Source: Actinomycetota bacterium (GTDB lineage Bacteria; Actinomycetota; Thermoleophilia; Gaiellales; Gaiellaceae). Taken from it: a stretch of 5,531 nucleotides of DNA. Location of the stretch: NCBI GenBank assembly GCA_003170995.1, contig PMXT01000166.1:3916-9446 (forward strand). Reading direction: 5' to 3'. Shown piece after piece: positions 4,453 through 5,531 of this stretch. The translations under genes were made by a program, and so were the position numbers. Below the pieces are notes generated by a model, which made no database searches, was not told the origin of the DNA, and saw only the letters and a list, made by a program, of their open reading frames with translations. The stretch's first letter is position 1, and every line of letters starts with the position of its first letter.

Positions 4453-4989
4453 ATGGCCTCCTACGCGCTATCGGCGATCGGCCGCGACCGGCCCGGGATA
4501 GTCGCCGAGGTGACGGGAACGTTGCTTCGCCACGGCGTCAATCTCGACGATTCGCAGATGGCGATCCTGGACGGTTACTTCGCGATGATGCTGGTGCTCG
4601 AGACCTCCGAGGCGACCGACCTGGAGGCGTTGCGCGCCGATCTCGAGCGCTCGCGCGACACACTTGAGCTGGGGGCGATCTCACTCTCCGAGATCGACGC
4701 GGCCCAGGCGCGCATCGACGAGCCTTCGCACGTGATCACGCTTTACGGCGCCGATCACCCCGGAATCGTGAACGCCGTAACCTCGGCGCTGGCGGAGAGA
4801 AGCGTCAACATCACCGATCTCGACACCCATCTCGTCGGCGACGAGAGCGAGCCCGCCTACATGATGATTCTCGAAGTCGCCCTGCCTGACGGTTTATTGG
4901 GCAACGAGCTCGAGGTCTTTCTGCGCGAGATCGCGCGTGAGCAGAAGCTCGAGCTTTCAGTTCGCGCGCTCGACCAGGTGTCACTCTAG
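4453..4989 (+). CDS. Two-ACT-domain protein, GcvR-like regulator
   Basis: A 178-aa cytoplasmic protein made of two ACT domains, at about residues 4-80 and 93-172. Each opens with the hallmark loop: IGRDRPGIVAEVTGTL (9-24) and GADHPGIVNAVTSAL (99-113). A strand and helix follow (GVNLDDSQMAIL; SVNITDLDTHLVG). ACT domains bind small ligands, usually amino acids. Stand-alone double-ACT proteins of this length match the GcvR family, known in enterobacteria to control the glycine cleavage activator GcvA. No DNA-binding or catalytic domain is present, so it would act by ligand sensing or protein contact; the actual partner here is unknown. ATG 4453 is the only in-frame ATG after the upstream stop at 4375. 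There is no Shine-Dalgarno, consistent with leaderless translation. The deformylase gene follows 16 bp downstream, suggesting an operon. Confidence 0.85.
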   Translation: MASYALSAIGRDRPGIVAEVTGTLLRHGVNLDDSQMAILDGYFAMMLVLETSEATDLEALRADLERSRDTLELGAISLSEIDAAQARIDEPSHVITLYGADHPGIVNAVTSALAERSVNITDLDTHLVGDESEPAYMMILEVALPDGLLGNELEVFLREIAREQKLELSVRALDQVSL

Positions 4990-5005
4990 GCAGCGCCCCC
5001 GTCTC

Positions 5006-5512
5006 TTGGCTGCTCGGCAGATCCTCCGTCTTCCCGACCCGGCCCTGAAGCGAGTGGCTGCCGAGGCTAGCGCGGACAAGTGGGACTGGGTCGAGCGTGT
5101 CGCCGGCGACCTGATCGAGACGATGCACAGCTTTCCGCGCTGCGTGGGCCTGGCGGCTCCGCAGATCGGCGAGTCAATACGCATGATCGTCGTCGATGTC
5201 TCGCTCCACCCCAAGGGCGACCCGAGCGCCCGGGAGATCCTGCTCGTCAATCCGCGCGTTGTTTTCGCAACCGGATCTGAGGTCGCGCGCGAGGGCTGCC
5301 TGAGCGTGCCCGAGTTCACCGCCGATGTTCGCCGCGCCAGCGAGGTTGTCGTCGCGGGACTGACGCGCGCGGGGGAGCCGTGGACGATCGAGGCGAGCGG
5401 TTTCGAGGCGCGCGCCCTCCAGCACGAGATCGACCACCTCGACGGTCTGCTCTTCCTCGATCGCGTGGAATCGCTCTCGCGTGACGTCTTTCGGCGCAAG
5501 AACTACGGCTAA
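5006..5512 (+). CDS. def: Peptide deformylase
   Basis: Removes the N-formyl group from nascent proteins; a cytosolic metalloenzyme acting at the ribosome exit. From TTG 5006 it is 168 aa, a normal family length, and begins MAARQILRLPDPALKRVA, the usual deformylase N-terminus. A longer reading from GTG 4937 would overlap the ACT gene by 53 bp and add 23 non-family residues, so it is disfavoured. All three motifs are present: GLAAPQIG (48-55), EGCLSVP (96-102, Cys98 metal ligand) and QHEIDHLDG (139-147, His140 and His144 metal ligands, Glu141 catalytic). The residue at the first glycine of the canonical GxGLAAPQ is Cys (CVGLAAPQ). The Shine-Dalgarno is weak (AGG at 4988-4990, 15 bases away), so translation may be coupled to termination of the ACT gene. 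No methionyl-tRNA formyltransferase gene is in view. Confidence 0.92.
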   Translation: MAARQILRLPDPALKRVAAEASADKWDWVERVAGDLIETMHSFPRCVGLAAPQIGESIRMIVVDVSLHPKGDPSAREILLVNPRVVFATGSEVAREGCLSVPEFTADVRRASEVVVAGLTRAGEPWTIEASGFEARALQHEIDHLDGLLFLDRVESLSRDVFRRKNYG

Positions 5513-5531
5513 GAACTCGAATCAAAAAGAA

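Overview
The window looks like a chromosomal segment from a moderately high-GC Gram-positive bacterium, most likely an actinobacterium of the Thermoleophilia (Solirubrobacterales/Gaiellales) type. That is an inference from three things: secreted proteins with the AYWTSxGxGxG motif at the signal-peptide junction, the 'GR-x-[LV]-xxGxYxxxxS' beta-domain repeats of gene 5, and the style of the deformylase and ACT genes. No rRNA or other definitive taxonomic marker is present.

Minus strand, 4135 down to 1: six consecutive genes for secreted or surface proteins, named here in transcription order. Genes A (4135-3662), B (3594-3124) and C (3055-2579) are near-identical tandem copies of a small exported protein of 156-158 aa, on a repeat unit of about 540 bp. 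Gene D (2495-2028) is a diverged fourth member. All four carry the same leader: a TGGCATCTAGCGGCAA box, a GAACCGGTTC palindrome and a strong Shine-Dalgarno. A perfect 11-bp hairpin follows D. Gene 5 (about 1828-674) is an exported protein with two tandem beta-domains, a Gly/Ser linker and a C-terminal module resembling D. Its stop overlaps the GTG start of gene 6 (677 to beyond base 1), a signal-peptide protein with a fibronectin-III-like domain followed by an Ig-like repeat; gene 6 is cut by the window edge. Together they suggest a cell-surface or extracellular-fibre locus: A-C as abundant subunits, D as a variant subunit, and 5 and 6 as larger anchoring or adhesive components. That role is inference.

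Centre, 4136-4452: a divergent intergenic region with no convincing gene but several inverted repeats. These are a nested fold at 4189-4264, two crossing (pseudoknot-order or mutually exclusive) inverted repeats at 4291-4370, and a compact hairpin at 4384-4413. It must hold the promoters for both directions.

Plus strand, 4453-5512: two housekeeping-type genes. The first encodes a protein with two ACT domains (GcvR-like). The second, 16 bp downstream, encodes a peptide deformylase with all three catalytic motifs, probably starting at TTG 5006. They are likely one short operon unrelated to the surface-protein cluster.
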